A stretch of 64,000 nucleotides of DNA. Source: Linum tenue. Taxonomy: Eukaryota > Streptophyta > Magnoliopsida > Malpighiales > Linaceae. The notes below the pieces were generated by a model, which was not told the origin of the DNA, did not search any database, and worked only from the letters and a program-made list of their open reading frames with translations. The DNA is taken from the NCBI GenBank assembly GCA_946122785.1, contig CAMGYJ010000011.1:43240513-43304512 (forward strand). The letters run 5' to 3'. The position numbers and the translations under genes are program-made. Positions 46,322-59,300 of the stretch are shown here, in pieces. Each line of letters starts with the position of its first letter. Position 1 is the stretch's first letter.

Positions 46322-49300
46322 GTGGTAAAGAAACTAACAACTATTCCAAATTTCTTTGCTATGCATTATGTTAAACAAAGAATCGAAAAGAGCACATATA
46401 TAATTGACCTAGTCTGAATGTATCTTATCGCACATTGGGTATTGGATCTCCAACTAATAGGTGATGAGATTGTTGAATAAAACAAATACAGTAATTACAA
46501 AGAAAACGAAAATTAAAAAAACCAAAATGCTCATTTGCAAACCAATAAAGATGAGGGCTAGAAGCTAAAACAGGTTGGATAAACCTCTACACTACACTAC
46601 ACTACACTACACTACAAACCAACATGAGAAACTGAAAGCATTCCTAGCATAGAGATATAAAACCAAGAAACCCCAAAAAATAATCCACCAGACCAATCTC
46701 AACTATATTCATCCACAAAGCTATGATTCACTATTACTGCTATCCAAACACCAAAGGATGCTTATCAGCCCTTCCAAATATTGCATCTTGTCATCAATTA
46801 ATCAAGATGATCAGTGAAGCTTTAAAAGTTTTTGAAAGTTAATTTCACCGTAAACCACCAAATTCATGGACAAACAGTACATATACATACGCATTGGCCA
46901 CTAACAATCCAAAACCATCACACTTTTCCCTTATGCTAGCATTAGATTTGTCCATAAACAAATCCAAATACCCATAAGACCCTGACATAATTTTTGCAAC
47001 AAAGGAAACCTACACCTAGAACCACCAAGCACACTACCTAAATAGGCATCACATGGAAAGTCAACTTCCAACAACAGCATCCCTCACGTTGACCCATCCA
47101 AAGCTATCTGCACAACGGACAACAATCACCATGTTTTTAAACAGCCAAATAGTGTAATGTTTGATGCAGTTAGTGCTGATAAAGTAAATAGGCTAAGCAT
47201 AGCAGGGCCTCACCCGCAACCCTTGACGGCAACATTGAAACATTGAATTAGATCGATCATCCTTCTGTTTATTTAGCAACAATGCTTGTCATGGATGCTT
47301 CTGGTGGTTCACGGATTACTACTCTCACCCTTGATGAAAAATGATACAAAAATCCCTGAGTTATCTTTAGAAAAAGTTCATTGTTACTAAACAATCCACA
47401 ACAACGCAAATGAAGCACAAAAAGATTCAGAAAGGAAGACCACAAACCAAGCAACCCTAACTAAAATCCTAAATTAAATTGAAGGCCTTAAATCATTAAC
47501 CAAAAATTAATAGATACGGTCAATGAGCAAACTCACTGACAAATCAGATAAATAAGTTTCTCATGTACAAATGGTTTGATCCATCCAGAGGCAGCATTGA
47601 TGGTATGTCATCGTTCCCATTGGATTCTTGTCTGCAAAAGAGCAAAGTCCCGAATTAATAATATCCCAAATGATCAAAGAGACCCTACTGGAGGTGAAAG
47701 ATAGCTATCTACCCATGTATGAAAGAGAGGAATAAAAATAGAACCTTCTTTGGTTGCAATCTGCCTCCTCTCTAAACACTCTGTATCTACCAAAATACCC
47801 CAGTCGATCTCGCTGGAGACCATTCTATGCTGGTAGCTCTTTACTCGAGGGCTTCACAACCTAAAAACAAAAGCATTTGAAACCACAAATCAGAGAAACT
47901 CGACTAATAAAAATAGAGGAACTAATCTGTGTCGAGATAGAGGATAAGGATTACATTCCGAAAACTAAACATTGAAGTTTCGAAAGGTACATATATATTG
48001 GTTCCCTTGAAGGTCATCGAGCCTGACAATCGATCAGATGATATCTGCTAAAGGTAACAACAAATATACAACTATTAAACATGGTAGATTCCGCCAAAAA
48101 CAAATGGAAGGAAGAAATACAGAACGGGATTATGAGGCAAACCTCACTAAATTCGGTGAGTCTATCTGAAACTCCAACCCCTTAGTATTACCAACACCAC
48201 CACGAACAACGACGTATTAATCAACTCACAACCGCTGGCCTCATCGTGCGAAATCTCTGCCAAAAAGAAATAAAAAAAACCCTTACCATGAACAATCCAA
48301 GAAAAAACAGAGAAAAAAGTCATGAATGAAAGACAGAAGGAAGAAAACACAAAAGAACCTGTGGATCTGAGTGCTCTTCCACTCTCTCCCTCAGCCTCTA
48401 TAATTCGCCACCAGCCAACCGATTGCTTAGAGGTCCGCCTAACTCACAAACTGAGATGAGAGAAACCAAGCGCAGACCCAATTTCATATCCCGGAATCCA
48501 CCAAACAACTCAATAGGGGCAAAGAGAAATAAATAATCACCTGAATTCAACACTATGGTACGATCTGGATCTTTCCCGCATCCTCTCTGGTTCATAGTTC
48601 CAAATCTTGTCTTCGACTCTTCGTTGGAGATAGAATACCGCAGTCGTCACCAGTGCCTCAGGGCGATTCCCCAGTCGATCGCAACGACCACGGAGCTGAG
48701 ATGAGAGAGGGAAGAGGAAGAGAAGAGATACAACGATGCTGTTTTGAGAGCCGATTTAGAGAGAGGGGGAGACAGAGTGAGAGGAATTGCAAGATGGCTT
48801 GTTCGTTTTTTAATTCATCCAAAAAAGAGAACTACGTTGGGTAAGTTAAACCAATGGACCAGAACAAAATAGCTACGTGGCTTCTAGCCTGCCAAGCAAA
48901 ACACCAATTATCTTTCCTACCCAGTTTCCTCATAGACCACAGTCCACTCCCATCACCTACACCTAGAACAATGGGAAACCTCCCATCCCTTCAGCCTCTC
49001 TCCCTCACTAATGTCCCTCGGTCACCTCAAAGAAATAAAAATAGGGAAATATCCATATCTGTCACTGTTTCAATGAATGACCACAAATCTCTTCAAATCC
49101 TTATCCCACAGGCGAGACACTCAAAAAGCACCGGACCCACCAAAGAATCCTTGTGACCAACGCTGAGAGCACCACATCTCCCACTAAGACCGCTGAAAAG
49201 GCAACCAAATATATCCCATCAGCAGTCCGATGGAGACCAGCCATCGAAAGCCAACCAGCCCAACCAGATGGTACCCTGCACCCTCCCACACCGAATCCCA

Positions 49301-49340
49301 CGCTAAGTTGCTACAGTAAAACTGAGTCTAAATGACCAGT
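46322..49340 (-). other. Non-coding stretch, possible Helitron body or dead transcription unit
   Basis: No protein domain was recognised on either strand. On the minus strand, the run from about 48800 looks gene-like: pyrimidine-rich sequence, GAATTCAG followed by GTGATT (48540), and several short exon-like pieces ending in GT. None is coding over a useful length. It may be a captured 5' region within a Helitron, or a non-coding RNA gene. Confidence 0.3.
46583..46613. repeat. (CACTA)n microsatellite
   Basis: Six tandem copies of the pentamer CACTA (or ACTAC). Confidence 0.9.
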
Positions 49341-50187
49341 GAAAGGTCTCTACGTATACAGTGAACGGGTCGTTTGTGGGTTTTATCTTTTTAATGACAT
49401 CCAAGTCGAATCTCACAATACAAAGGTCCCGACAAAACGAAAACAAAAGGAATCAATCATCACAACAATAAGGGTACGTTTGGTTTCCTGATGTGTTTTA
49501 TAGCATCCTTACTAGTTATTATATTGGTTTGTAGTTTACTTTGAAATTTGAATCCATTACAAGTCTATTAATCTGAATCACTTGTTTTCTATTAAAAAAA
49601 ATCTGAATTACTTGTTAGGTAAGGAGTAGTTATCGGTATTTGTAAAGACGTCTTTACATAGTTAGATCATATTTTCACATCTTATAATTCTCAACTCTTC
49701 GTTGTATATACATAAAATTATGAAATTGAATATCAATGTATCTCATTATATTATTTTTTTCCTTCCTTTTTCCATTTTCCTGTAAGTAACATAATTTTAA
49801 TTCATCCATCAACAGGCCCCCTATGGTGATATCTATGATTGTTATGACATTTATCGTCAACCAACCCTTAGCCATCCTGCACTCTTGAATCACACAGTCC
49901 AGGTTTGATATTTCCTCTCTTTACAAACATACATTTCCATAGCTACAACTTCCGTGTAAATATTCATTTATTAGAACACATTAATTTAAGATGAGCCACT
50001 ACCAATCACACAATGTTAGGAATGCATACAATTTTTAGGGAAAAAAGGAATGTAAAAGAACAACAGTACTAGTCCCAAAGCTCTACTTATGTGAGATTGT
50101 TAGGACGTAATTAGCACATAATCTCACTAATGTGTGTTGATATGAGCAACCAACCAGTTATGTACATTAACAACCTCCTGATGATGC
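49341..50187. other. AT-rich spacer, nothing recognised
   Basis: No gene, RNA or bounded element supported here. Confidence 0.5.
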
Positions 50188-50195
50188 TATGCATC

Positions 50196-51105
50196 TAGGG
50201 GTGGGAAACGGTGTGGTGCGGTGCAGTCCGGAGCAGATCAAACCATGGATACGGTCTGTGATTCAGATCGAGAGGCCGGAACACAGATCAGGAACAGACC
50301 ATATACTATGCTGTCCAAATAAGATCATGTTTGTGCGGTCCGGTACGGTCTGGACCATACATACCAAGTTAAAAAAATGCAATCTTTTTCCGCCCTACAA
50401 CCTTCGTCGATATCTATAAAATAAAATTTCAGTGACCGTTATGCTAGTGAAACAAAAATTTAGTGATTGTAATTAAAATGGGGAGAAATATATGAGGGGA
50501 GAAGTGAAAATTTTCAATTTTCAAACTCTCTTTCCAGTATTCACGACTCTATCCAGTATCCATTAAAAAAAAACACACATCAGATAGTCTTATTTTCTCT
50601 TCCTTTTTGTGCTACTGCTTCTCTCCCTCTCTCGGTTAATTCGAAGGTTTTCGCGGTCGATCATCTTCATGATGACGTCGAGGTTGTTTTGAACCACTAA
50701 GATGGTCGCTTATCTCTCAATAATTTTCCTTATCTTATCAAGGTGAATATTATTCTTGAATCTTTATGGTTTTTGTGGGGTTCTTTGATAAGGAGATAAC
50801 ACATAAGCAATTAGTTGGGCAATCTCTTTGCTCTCAACTAGATGAAGAATCAACTAACTTTGTTCTTCAAATACAAAAATTGAGATTTAATTTAGTGTTA
50901 TTTTGGTCTGAGTAAGTAGGTAGTGTGTCTTGGTCTGTTACAGTTTACTGTTGTAAATCGCAGTCCAAACCACTTCAGACCACACACTAAAGTAGGAGAC
51001 AACAAATCCAACCAGACCATAATTCTGGTCTCACGGTCCAGATCAAACCTTACAATACGATCTGGACCGTGGTTTCCCATACAGTTTGGTCTAGATTCTC
51101 AGCCT
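50196..51105. mobile_element. Non-autonomous hAT element, 910 bp
   Basis: Left end TAGGGGTGGGAAACGGTG; right end TTCTCAGCCT, a poorer match. The 8-bp TSD TATGCATC is perfect (50188-50195, 51106-51113). Subterminal GGTCCGG, GGTCTGGACC and TGGTCTGA motifs relate it to the element at 4233-4941. Non-coding. Confidence 0.8.
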
Positions 51106-51199
51106 TATGCATCAAATAGAAAAATGATAGTTTCTCTCTAAAAATCATACCGCCCTCAAGCGTGTTGTTATCGTCGATCGACTCGAGAGAGGAGGGGTC

Positions 51200-51450
51200 T
51201 GGTGCTAGTGGTGGCCTAGTGCTCTTCCAGCACCAGTGGTGTTTCCAGGGGGACAATAGGGTGCTAGGGTTTGGGGTGGGTCGAATCTATGTTTTAGTGC
51301 CCTGTCTAGGCTCTATTGGGTACCGGTTTTGTTGGCAGGTCTTTAGATTTAGCTTGTTTTTTAAACTTTGGTGTCTTGATTGTAACTTTTTTCTGGGCCT
51401 TACCCTTTGCTTCTTAATGAATCCCAACTTTGAAAATAAAAGTCAATAAC
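51200..51450 (+). mobile_element. Probable LINE 3' tail
   Basis: A T-rich segment ending TTGCTTCTTAATGAATCCC then an A-rich end, as in the 3' UTRs of plant LINEs. No coding part is attached. Low certainty. Confidence 0.3.
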
Positions 51451-52105
51451 AATATATGATAAGTAATCGGAATGGGATTAGGTGTTAACCAACTTTTCCA
51501 CCGTTAGATACAAACTTAATCCCATGGTCAAAATTCAAGAAGGGGCAATTTAGTCAAAATACTAACCATGCCTCCTAAATCTTAATATACATATATACAT
51601 CATTCTCTCACTGCCTCTCCTCATTCTCTGAAAGTGAAAACCGTCAGCCTCCCACCAAGTTTTCCACAAACTGCTGCAGCCATGTTCTCCCTTTCTCCTT
51701 CTCCAATGAATGGTCTGATGATCACAAACTCTCCCCATCTTTTTCCACCAACTGGCGACGTGGTCATTGAAAATAGTGGTGAAGGAGAAGACGCCATCGA
51801 TCTCCATCTCCTTACGGGCGACCAAAGACACAAAGCGGTTCGTCCAGGACGATGGCGAGGCAGGCGTCAGCGAGAGAAGAAGGGACATCGATGGCAATAG
51901 AGGAGGCAATTAGCGGCGACGGTTTTGAGAGACCGAGAGGGTCGCCATCAGATTCTTCAAATCGGAAGCCAACAAGCCCACTAACACCTCAGATCTGCTT
52001 CCGCCATTGCTACCCCCTCCACCTCGACAAAGATGGCCAATTACAAGGAGAATCCCGTTAAAATCGACGGCGGGAGAAGTGTGTCGACGAGGGTGGGATG
52101 TGAAA
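51451..52105. other. Spacer with GC-richer patch, nothing recognised
   Basis: 51600-52080 is richer in C/T and has open frames on both strands up to 115 codons, but none resembles a known protein. Confidence 0.4.
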
Positions 52106-52129
52106 GGATTATAATAAATGGAAGAAATG

Positions 52130-52560
52130 AAAACAATCTATTTTTGTAATAGTGATGACAAGTCAGGAATTAGTTTTATCCAGATTTGTAGTACTGGTTT
52201 TCCATATCCGTGGTAATGATTCTCACAACAATGGTTTATAAAAGTAATACTAGTAGTGATTTTACAGATCTGATAATGGTTTTTTAGTAGCAATTATGTA
52301 GTAGTGATGTGCTCGTATTAGTAGTGATTGAGTAGTAGATTTTTTTTTTCAGCAGTGGTTTTCTCCTACAAATCATATTAGTAGTGATTATGTCATTACT
52401 ACTTTCTCAAATTCACCGATTATGAGTACTTCAAAATTTCTAAATCACTACTGATAATAATTAAATCACTACAACACAGATAAATTGATAATACAATCAC
52501 CAACATCACTACTAATCAACGTAGTAGTAGTTTCCCGTACTAATGTTTTTCAAGTCTAAA
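52130..52560. repeat. AGTAGTGATT / AATCACTACT motif cluster
   Basis: At least eight copies of TAGTAGTGAT on the + strand in the left part (about 52150-52390), and the reverse complement ATCACTACT in the right part (about 52440-52520). The polarity switch in the middle makes one large loose inverted repeat. The composition resembles CACTA-type subterminal repeats, but no bounded end was found. Confidence 0.5.
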
Positions 52561-52719
52561 ATATATCTCTACTAAAAAGGAGAGAAAATATTTTAAATCT
52601 TAATTTATTAATTAAATATTTTTTTGATATACCAAATATGCCCCTCTTTATTTCCCATCATCGGATTTAAATTAAAAGCAATAAATGGTGGTTATAGGGG
52701 TTAGTATGGTGCTAACTCC

Positions 52720-53422
52720 TAGGGCTGGGCATGCGGGCGGATCATCCGCGGGTTTGGGCCGACCCACCCGCATTTGACCCAAATTTCGTTAAGTGGGTGG
52801 GTCTGTGGGTGGGTGAAGGGTTGCGCTGGGAGCCATCCGCCGGGTGGTGGGTGGGTGTGGGTGAGTGTGCGGGTGACCCGTTCAACCCAACAACAAAAAG
52901 ATCAAAGTCGTTGGCGCTAGAGAGAGGAGAGTGGAGACGTTAGATATAAACTCGGACTGTTCCTAGAGTTTGAACCTCAAAGCCAACCTTCCAAATAGAG
53001 ATCCCCTCTTCTTCCCTTTACTTTTTCCTCTAATTATTGTGCCTAGATCACCGCTCTTTCCTTTGTAGAATTATTTTTCTTAGTTCTTTGCACCTAATAA
53101 TCGTCTCAATCTGTAGAAAACTCTTTCATAATAGAATTTCTATCCAATTTAAGAACTAATTCGACATTTTTCGCCCTATTTCAACTTCTTGTTTCCCTCG
53201 ATGATTCTCTTCACCAATTATCATGTCAAATTGAATCCTTTATATTATATACATTGTGATGTGGGTGAACCCACAAACCCACCCGCATCATCCACCATCC
53301 GCCCGACCCAACCCGAGACTAAATGTGGGTGGATGGTGGGTTAAAAATTATCAATCCGTTTAAGCGCGGGTGGGTGCATTTTATGGTCAAAATTCACCCG
53401 ACCCACCCAATGCCCACCCCTA
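52720..53422. mobile_element. hAT element, 703 bp, GC-rich termini (copy 2)
   Basis: Starts TAGGGCTGGGCATGCGGGC, ends CAATGCCCACCCCTA, perfect 8-bp TSD CTAACTCC (52712-52719, 53423-53430). Near-identical, by reading, to 18368-19071 over its whole length. Non-coding. Confidence 0.9.
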
Positions 53423-53430
53423 CTAACTCC

Positions 53431-54663
53431 TATACAGTTATCAGTTATCACTCTAACTCATCCCTAAGTAATCTCGATTATCCTTTTATTTTGTTCAAAA
53501 TGATTTAATTATTTTTTGATGAGCGGGAGCATGAACCCAACATATTAATTCAGAGGGCTCCCTAACTAATAACATTAGTTATGCGAGTTGGGGGAGATCA
53601 CACTAGATAAATACATTGAATCCAACATATTAACCCCACATCAATCCGGGATCCGGCCAATTATAGTTTATACTAGTGATTTCAATGTGGATTTTCTACC
53701 ACAATTCTACAATATGAGTGGATTTTGCTCAAAGAATGATACATTAGGAAATGGGAACCAAAATCAGAAAATTTAAGGGTATGAGATATTGTACATAATT
53801 TCACGGATATAAATCGATACGATATCAGTGTTCCAATATCAAATATCGAAATCTCGAATACCAAATAATGTTCTAAACTCAATTCCAATTTCAATCCCAC
53901 AACAAATTCGGTATCTCAATCTCAATTCATAATATTTTGTTCGATATCAGTATATACCAAAAATCAAATTAATTCTCTTCAAAATTACAAATCAAATATA
54001 TAAACGCAAATACTTCTCATCTACCAGCACTTCAACAAACCATTCTTAAAATATATAAAAATAGACAATGGTGTTAACACTCATGAAAAAAGGGGCAAAA
54101 AGAGAAAAAATCTCAAGTACAATAACCACAAACTAAAAAAATGTGGTACCTATAAAACATATTAATAAACTAAAGCAACCAATTAAAATATGGGACGACT
54201 AAAAAACCCATAAACACACTACAAGTAACAGAATGAGTTTGGTATGAGTTGTAAATAGTGAGGGAATGAACTATATATATTTAAGCTAAGTGACCATCTT
54301 GGCGATTGAGGGTCTGTTAATAGTGAGGAGGGGAGGTTAGTTGGGATAGATAAAATATAAACTATCTTATGTCACAACCCCATAATCCCTAATACCAAAT
54401 ACCACTAGAAATTCAATCCCAATTCCAATCTAATTAAATAATACATGGATTCTGTAATACCAATTCGATACGGAATTTAGTAAATCCCAAATACCGATAC
54501 CAAACGTCCCGCCAAAATAACTTTGGCTACATATATGCACAGAACTACATTTCATTTTTTGATATTTTAAATGGGGCTAGATTTGATTGATAAGTTATGA
54601 TTTTTTTTACTTTCTTAATCGATTTGTATCTCTTTTTTTTTTTCTTACACGATTAGTTTGCAG
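53431..54663. other. AT-rich DNA upstream of the Neprosin remnant
   Basis: Repeated ATTCCAAT, CAATACC and GATATC words at about 53800-54510 suggest a degraded small transposon. N-terminal exons expected for a Neprosin gene were not found. Confidence 0.4.
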
Positions 54664-55663
54664 GTATATATACCACAAAAGGACAATATCATGGGTCATG
54701 GTGCACCTTGAGCATACACAAACCTAAAATCGACTCCAGTTCTGACAAATACAGCTCAGGTTTGGTGTCGATGGAAAGCGGTGGTGGGCGTTCCTAGATC
54801 AAATACAATTTGGATGGACGGTATGGAGTTACGTACGTTAGCCCACATTTTTTCAAACTACAAAACAATAATACAATGGAACAAATGCTTACCTTACCAT
54901 CATTTCTTAATTATTTTCAGGTAAACCCAAAAGTATATCGCGGTGATGATAGTGTTCGATCCTTCATATATTTCAAGGTAAGTACGTACGTATCTGCATT
55001 GATGTTCCAATTAATGTGTTTTCCCCGATCGACACTCAATACAATATTCATGCAAAAGACGTAACAAAGATTACAACTGAAACCGACGGAGTGCACTGAT
55101 GATCAGATCATTATTAATCTAATGGCGTCTGTCTGTTCTGTTGTGATTGTGCACAAAATAATAGACTGGGCGTCCTGGGATCCCGGGCTGCTTCAACAAT
55201 TATTTCTGTAAAGGATTTGTCCACACCAATGCAAACGTACCAGTAGATGGTGTCTTGACACCTTCCACTTCAGGTCCCGATGCAACCATCACGGAGATCT
55301 ATAACTTCATAGAACAAGTAATTCATTTCACTAGCTCTATATATATAAATTGATGTTGCTAAACATATATGTATAAAAGACTAGCTAGTTTTGGGTAATT
55401 CATGTATAGGATGTGCAAACTAGGGCTTGGTGGCTGAGCCTGTTCACAGATGATAAGAAAGAGGCAATCGGATACTGGCCAGCTGAGATATTCAACGTCA
55501 TGGGATACTCTGCGGACACGATAAGATGGGGAGGAGAAGTTTACACGCCGGACACTGAGAACCAAACCCCTCCAATGGGAACCGGCGCTTTCGTAGATGG
55601 CAACTATTTCAAATCTGCTTACGTGGGCCAAATACTCGTGGCGGATAACTCAGCCCAATATAA

Positions 55664-56330
55664 TGTTGAGAAACCGGGCAGCAACCACAAGCAAGAATAG
55701 AATGCACAAGACACACGATTTTTACGTGGAAAACTCAAATCGGGAAAAACCACGGGACCTTTGTCCAAGCCACAACTCCACTAGACTTTGGTGGGATTAC
55801 AAGTCCTCTCTAGACTAGCTAGAGGATTACAAACAACTCAAGAACAACCTTCTTGGATCAACAATCACCCACAATAGCTCTCACCAACATGGTGGATAAC
55901 AAGAACAAGAGCAAGACAAAGAAAGGTTGAGAGATACCCAAAAACAGATTCGTACACCTTCTGTCCACCAGAGATTCCCGACGAACTAGACCTCAGAATG
56001 ACGATCCCTTCGGTCAGAATGAAGCCCAGACAATTTCGAACCCACTGTCCAAATTTCAGGACGATCCAACGTTTCAAACTTCCGGAAAGCTCACTTGAAC
56101 AGGCTGCCCTGCTGTAGAAACGAAAAACTGCAGCTCTTCCTCTCTTCTCTCTTTTTCCTTATCTCTTCTCTTTTCTGATTCTCTCTCTACAAATGAAAGG
56201 CTGTCCACACTTTTCACTTTTGAGTAGCAATAACTCTCTATTTTGAAAATAGAGGATCTTCTAGAAACCAACCAAAACTCAAACTCAAACCGGTTAATCC
56301 AACCACCATATGAGTTGGACCAACCCAACA
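55664..56330 (-). repeat. 3' LTR of the Neprosin-gene Copia element
   Basis: 667 bp; differs from the 5' LTR at five sites. Lies next to the TATAA duplication at 55659. Confidence 0.95.
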
Positions 56331-56346
56331 AATCTCCCCCTCCAGC

Positions 56347-59300
56347 TCATATGGGGGGTAGCACCAAACCTGCTTCATCTCGACATAAGATATGTTTTCC
56401 ACTTGGTAGAGACTTAGTCATCATGTCCGAACCATTGTCATCCGTATGCACTTTGTTGAGCTCCAACAACTTCTCTTCCAAAACATCACGAATCCAATGA
56501 TATCGAACATCTATGTGTTTCGACCTTGAGTGGAAAGTAGGATTCTTGCAAAGATGGATTTCACTTTGGCTATCACAATAGAGCACATACCTCTCTTGTT
56601 TGATGCCCAACTCTTGAAGAAACTTCTTCAACCATAACATCTCTTTGCAAGCTTCTGTCACGGCTATGTACTCTGCTTCTGTTGTTGATAATGCGACACA
56701 TTTTTGCAGTTTAGATTGCCATGAAACTGCAGCACCTGCAAAAGTCATCATGTATCCAGAAGTCGACTTTCTAGAGTCCACATCACCTGCCATGTTAGCA
56801 TCGGTATATCCATCAAGTATGGTCTTGCCATTACCAAAGCATAGACACACTCTAGAAGTACCTCTCAAGTAGCGAAGAATCCACTTCACTGCTGTCCAAT
56901 GTTCTTTTCCCGGATTGGAAAGAAACCGACTGACAATCCCAACTGCATGAGCAATATCCGGTCTTGTACAAACCATAACATACATCAAGCTCCCAACAGC
57001 TGATGCATAAGGCACATTCTTCATTGCTTCTTTCTCTTCCTCACCTGTAGGACAATGCTTCGAACTCAATATGAAATGTCCTCCAAGTGGAGTACTAACC
57101 GCCTTAGCCTTGCTCATGTTGAACCGCTCAAGAACTCTTTCAATATACCTTTCTTGAGACAACCAAATTTTTCCATTCCTCCGATCCCTAGAGATTCTCA
57201 TCCCTAGAATTTGTTTCGCCGGTCCTAGGTCCTTCATGGCAAAGGATTTACTCAACTCCTTTTTCAATCTATCAATCTCTCCAACATTCCGACCCACGAT
57301 CAACATGTCATCCACGTAAAGCAAGAGAATGATGAAATCATTTTCAGCAAAGTATTTCACAAACACACAATGATCGGAGGTAGTTCTTGCATACCCGTTT
57401 TTGACCATGAATGAGTCAAATTTCTTGTACCATTGCCTTGGTGCTTGCTTCAACCCATATAAGCTCTTTGTCAATCTGCATACAAGATCTTCTTTGCCTT
57501 TAACCTCGAACCCTTCCGGCTGATCCATGTATATCTCTTCCTCTAAGTCACCATGAAGAAACGCCGTCTTCACATCGAGTTGTTCAACTTCTAAGTCCAA
57601 ACTTGCAACCAACCCAAGCACAACTCGGATAGAGGACATCTTCACCACGGGAGAGAAAATTTCTTCAAAGTCAACAGCTTTCTTTTGGTTGAAACCCTTC
57701 ACAACTAGTCGCGCCCTAAACCGAGGCTTTGAACTAGTTTCCTCCTTCTTTAACTTGTAGACCCACTTGTTCTTAAGTGATCTTTTTCCTTTGGGTATTT
57801 TCACCAAATCATAGGTGTGATTCTCTTGCAAAGACTTCATCTCTTCTTGCATTGCTTTGTTCCACTCCTCCTTGTCTTCATGAGACATGGCTTCTTGATA
57901 ATATTCGGGTTCTCCCCCGTCAGTCAACAATAGGTACTCATGAGGGGAGTACCAAGTGGAAGTTTTGCGATCTCTTGTTGACTTTCTTGGTTCGGGTAGA
58001 GGTTGCTCTTCTTCATCTTGTTCTTCTTGCTCCAATTGCTCTTCTCCTTGCACTTCTTGATCTAGTGCACCTTGGGGCTCATTATGCACTACTTCCTCAA
58101 CATTTTCATGCATTTGGGATGGAGATATAGGCTCCAAATTAACTGGACAAGCTGCTGTATTTTTCTTCTTTTCACCCCTTTCGATGTCTTCACTTGTTTC
58201 ATCTTCAAGAAAAATCACATCCCGGCTCCTAACAATTTTCCTTGCAATTGGATCCCATAATCTGTATCCAAACACTTCACGCCCATAGCCCATGAATATG
58301 CATGGCTTTGCTTTGTCATCAAGCTTTGCTCTCTCATCTTTTGGAACATGAACATAAGCTTTGCAACCGAACACTCGCAAGTGCTCATATGAGACTTCCT
58401 TTCCCGTCCAAACTCGTTGAGGCACGTCACCCTCCAAAGGGACCGATGGTGAGAGATTGATTAGATCAACCGCTATCCGCATTGCTTCTCCCCAAAATGA
58501 TTTAGGTAGCTTGGCATGTGAGAGCATACACTTGATTCTCTCACAAATTGTTCTATTCATCCTCTCGGCGACACCGTTTTGTTGTGGAGTCTTGGGTACA
58601 CTTTTCTGCAGTTTAATTCCGTGCAATCTGCAATAGCTTTCGAATGGACCTCTATACTGTCCCCCGTTATCAGCCCTTACACACTTCAACTTGAGGCCGG
58701 TTTCCCTTTCCACTTCAGCATGAAATTGCTTAAAAACATCTAGCACTTGATCCTTCGTTTTCAAAGCATATGTCCACACCTTCCTTGAGTGATCATCGAT
58801 GAAGGTAACATAATAGCTTGCACCACCAAGAGTTTTATCTCGCATAAAACAAACATCGGTGTGAATTAGATCAAGTACCTTACTCCTTCTAGAAGGTGGA
58901 AATCTATGAAATGCAACTCTATGAGTTTTTCCGGCTAAGCAATCAACACAAGTTTTAAGAAGAGTACCTTTAGCTCCGGGCAAGAGTTGTTTCTTGGAGA
59001 GTATTTGCAGCCCCTTCTCGCTCAAATGACCGAGTCTCTTATGCCAAAGCTCAATAGAAGAATCTTTCTCAGCAACATTGATTCCTTCCTTGCTATGCTT
59101 TGCATTCGTCATGTAGAGCGTACTTTCCTTCTTGCCTTTAGCCACCACAAGAGAACCTCTTGAGAGCTTCCATTTTCCTTCTCCAAAATAGTTGGTATAA
59201 CCATCATCATCAAGCTTTCCCGTGGATATCAAATTCAGCCTCATGTCAGGAACATGTCTCACATCCTTCAAGACTAGCTTGCAACCCGTGTTGGTCTCTA

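Noticed and set aside
47580..47660. Possible C/D snoRNA on the minus strand (GATGACA and CTGA motifs)
   Set aside because: No terminal stem and only loose C and D boxes.
51562..51909. 115-codon minus frame as a gene
   Set aside because: No recognisable domain, overlapping frames on the other strand, no splice context.
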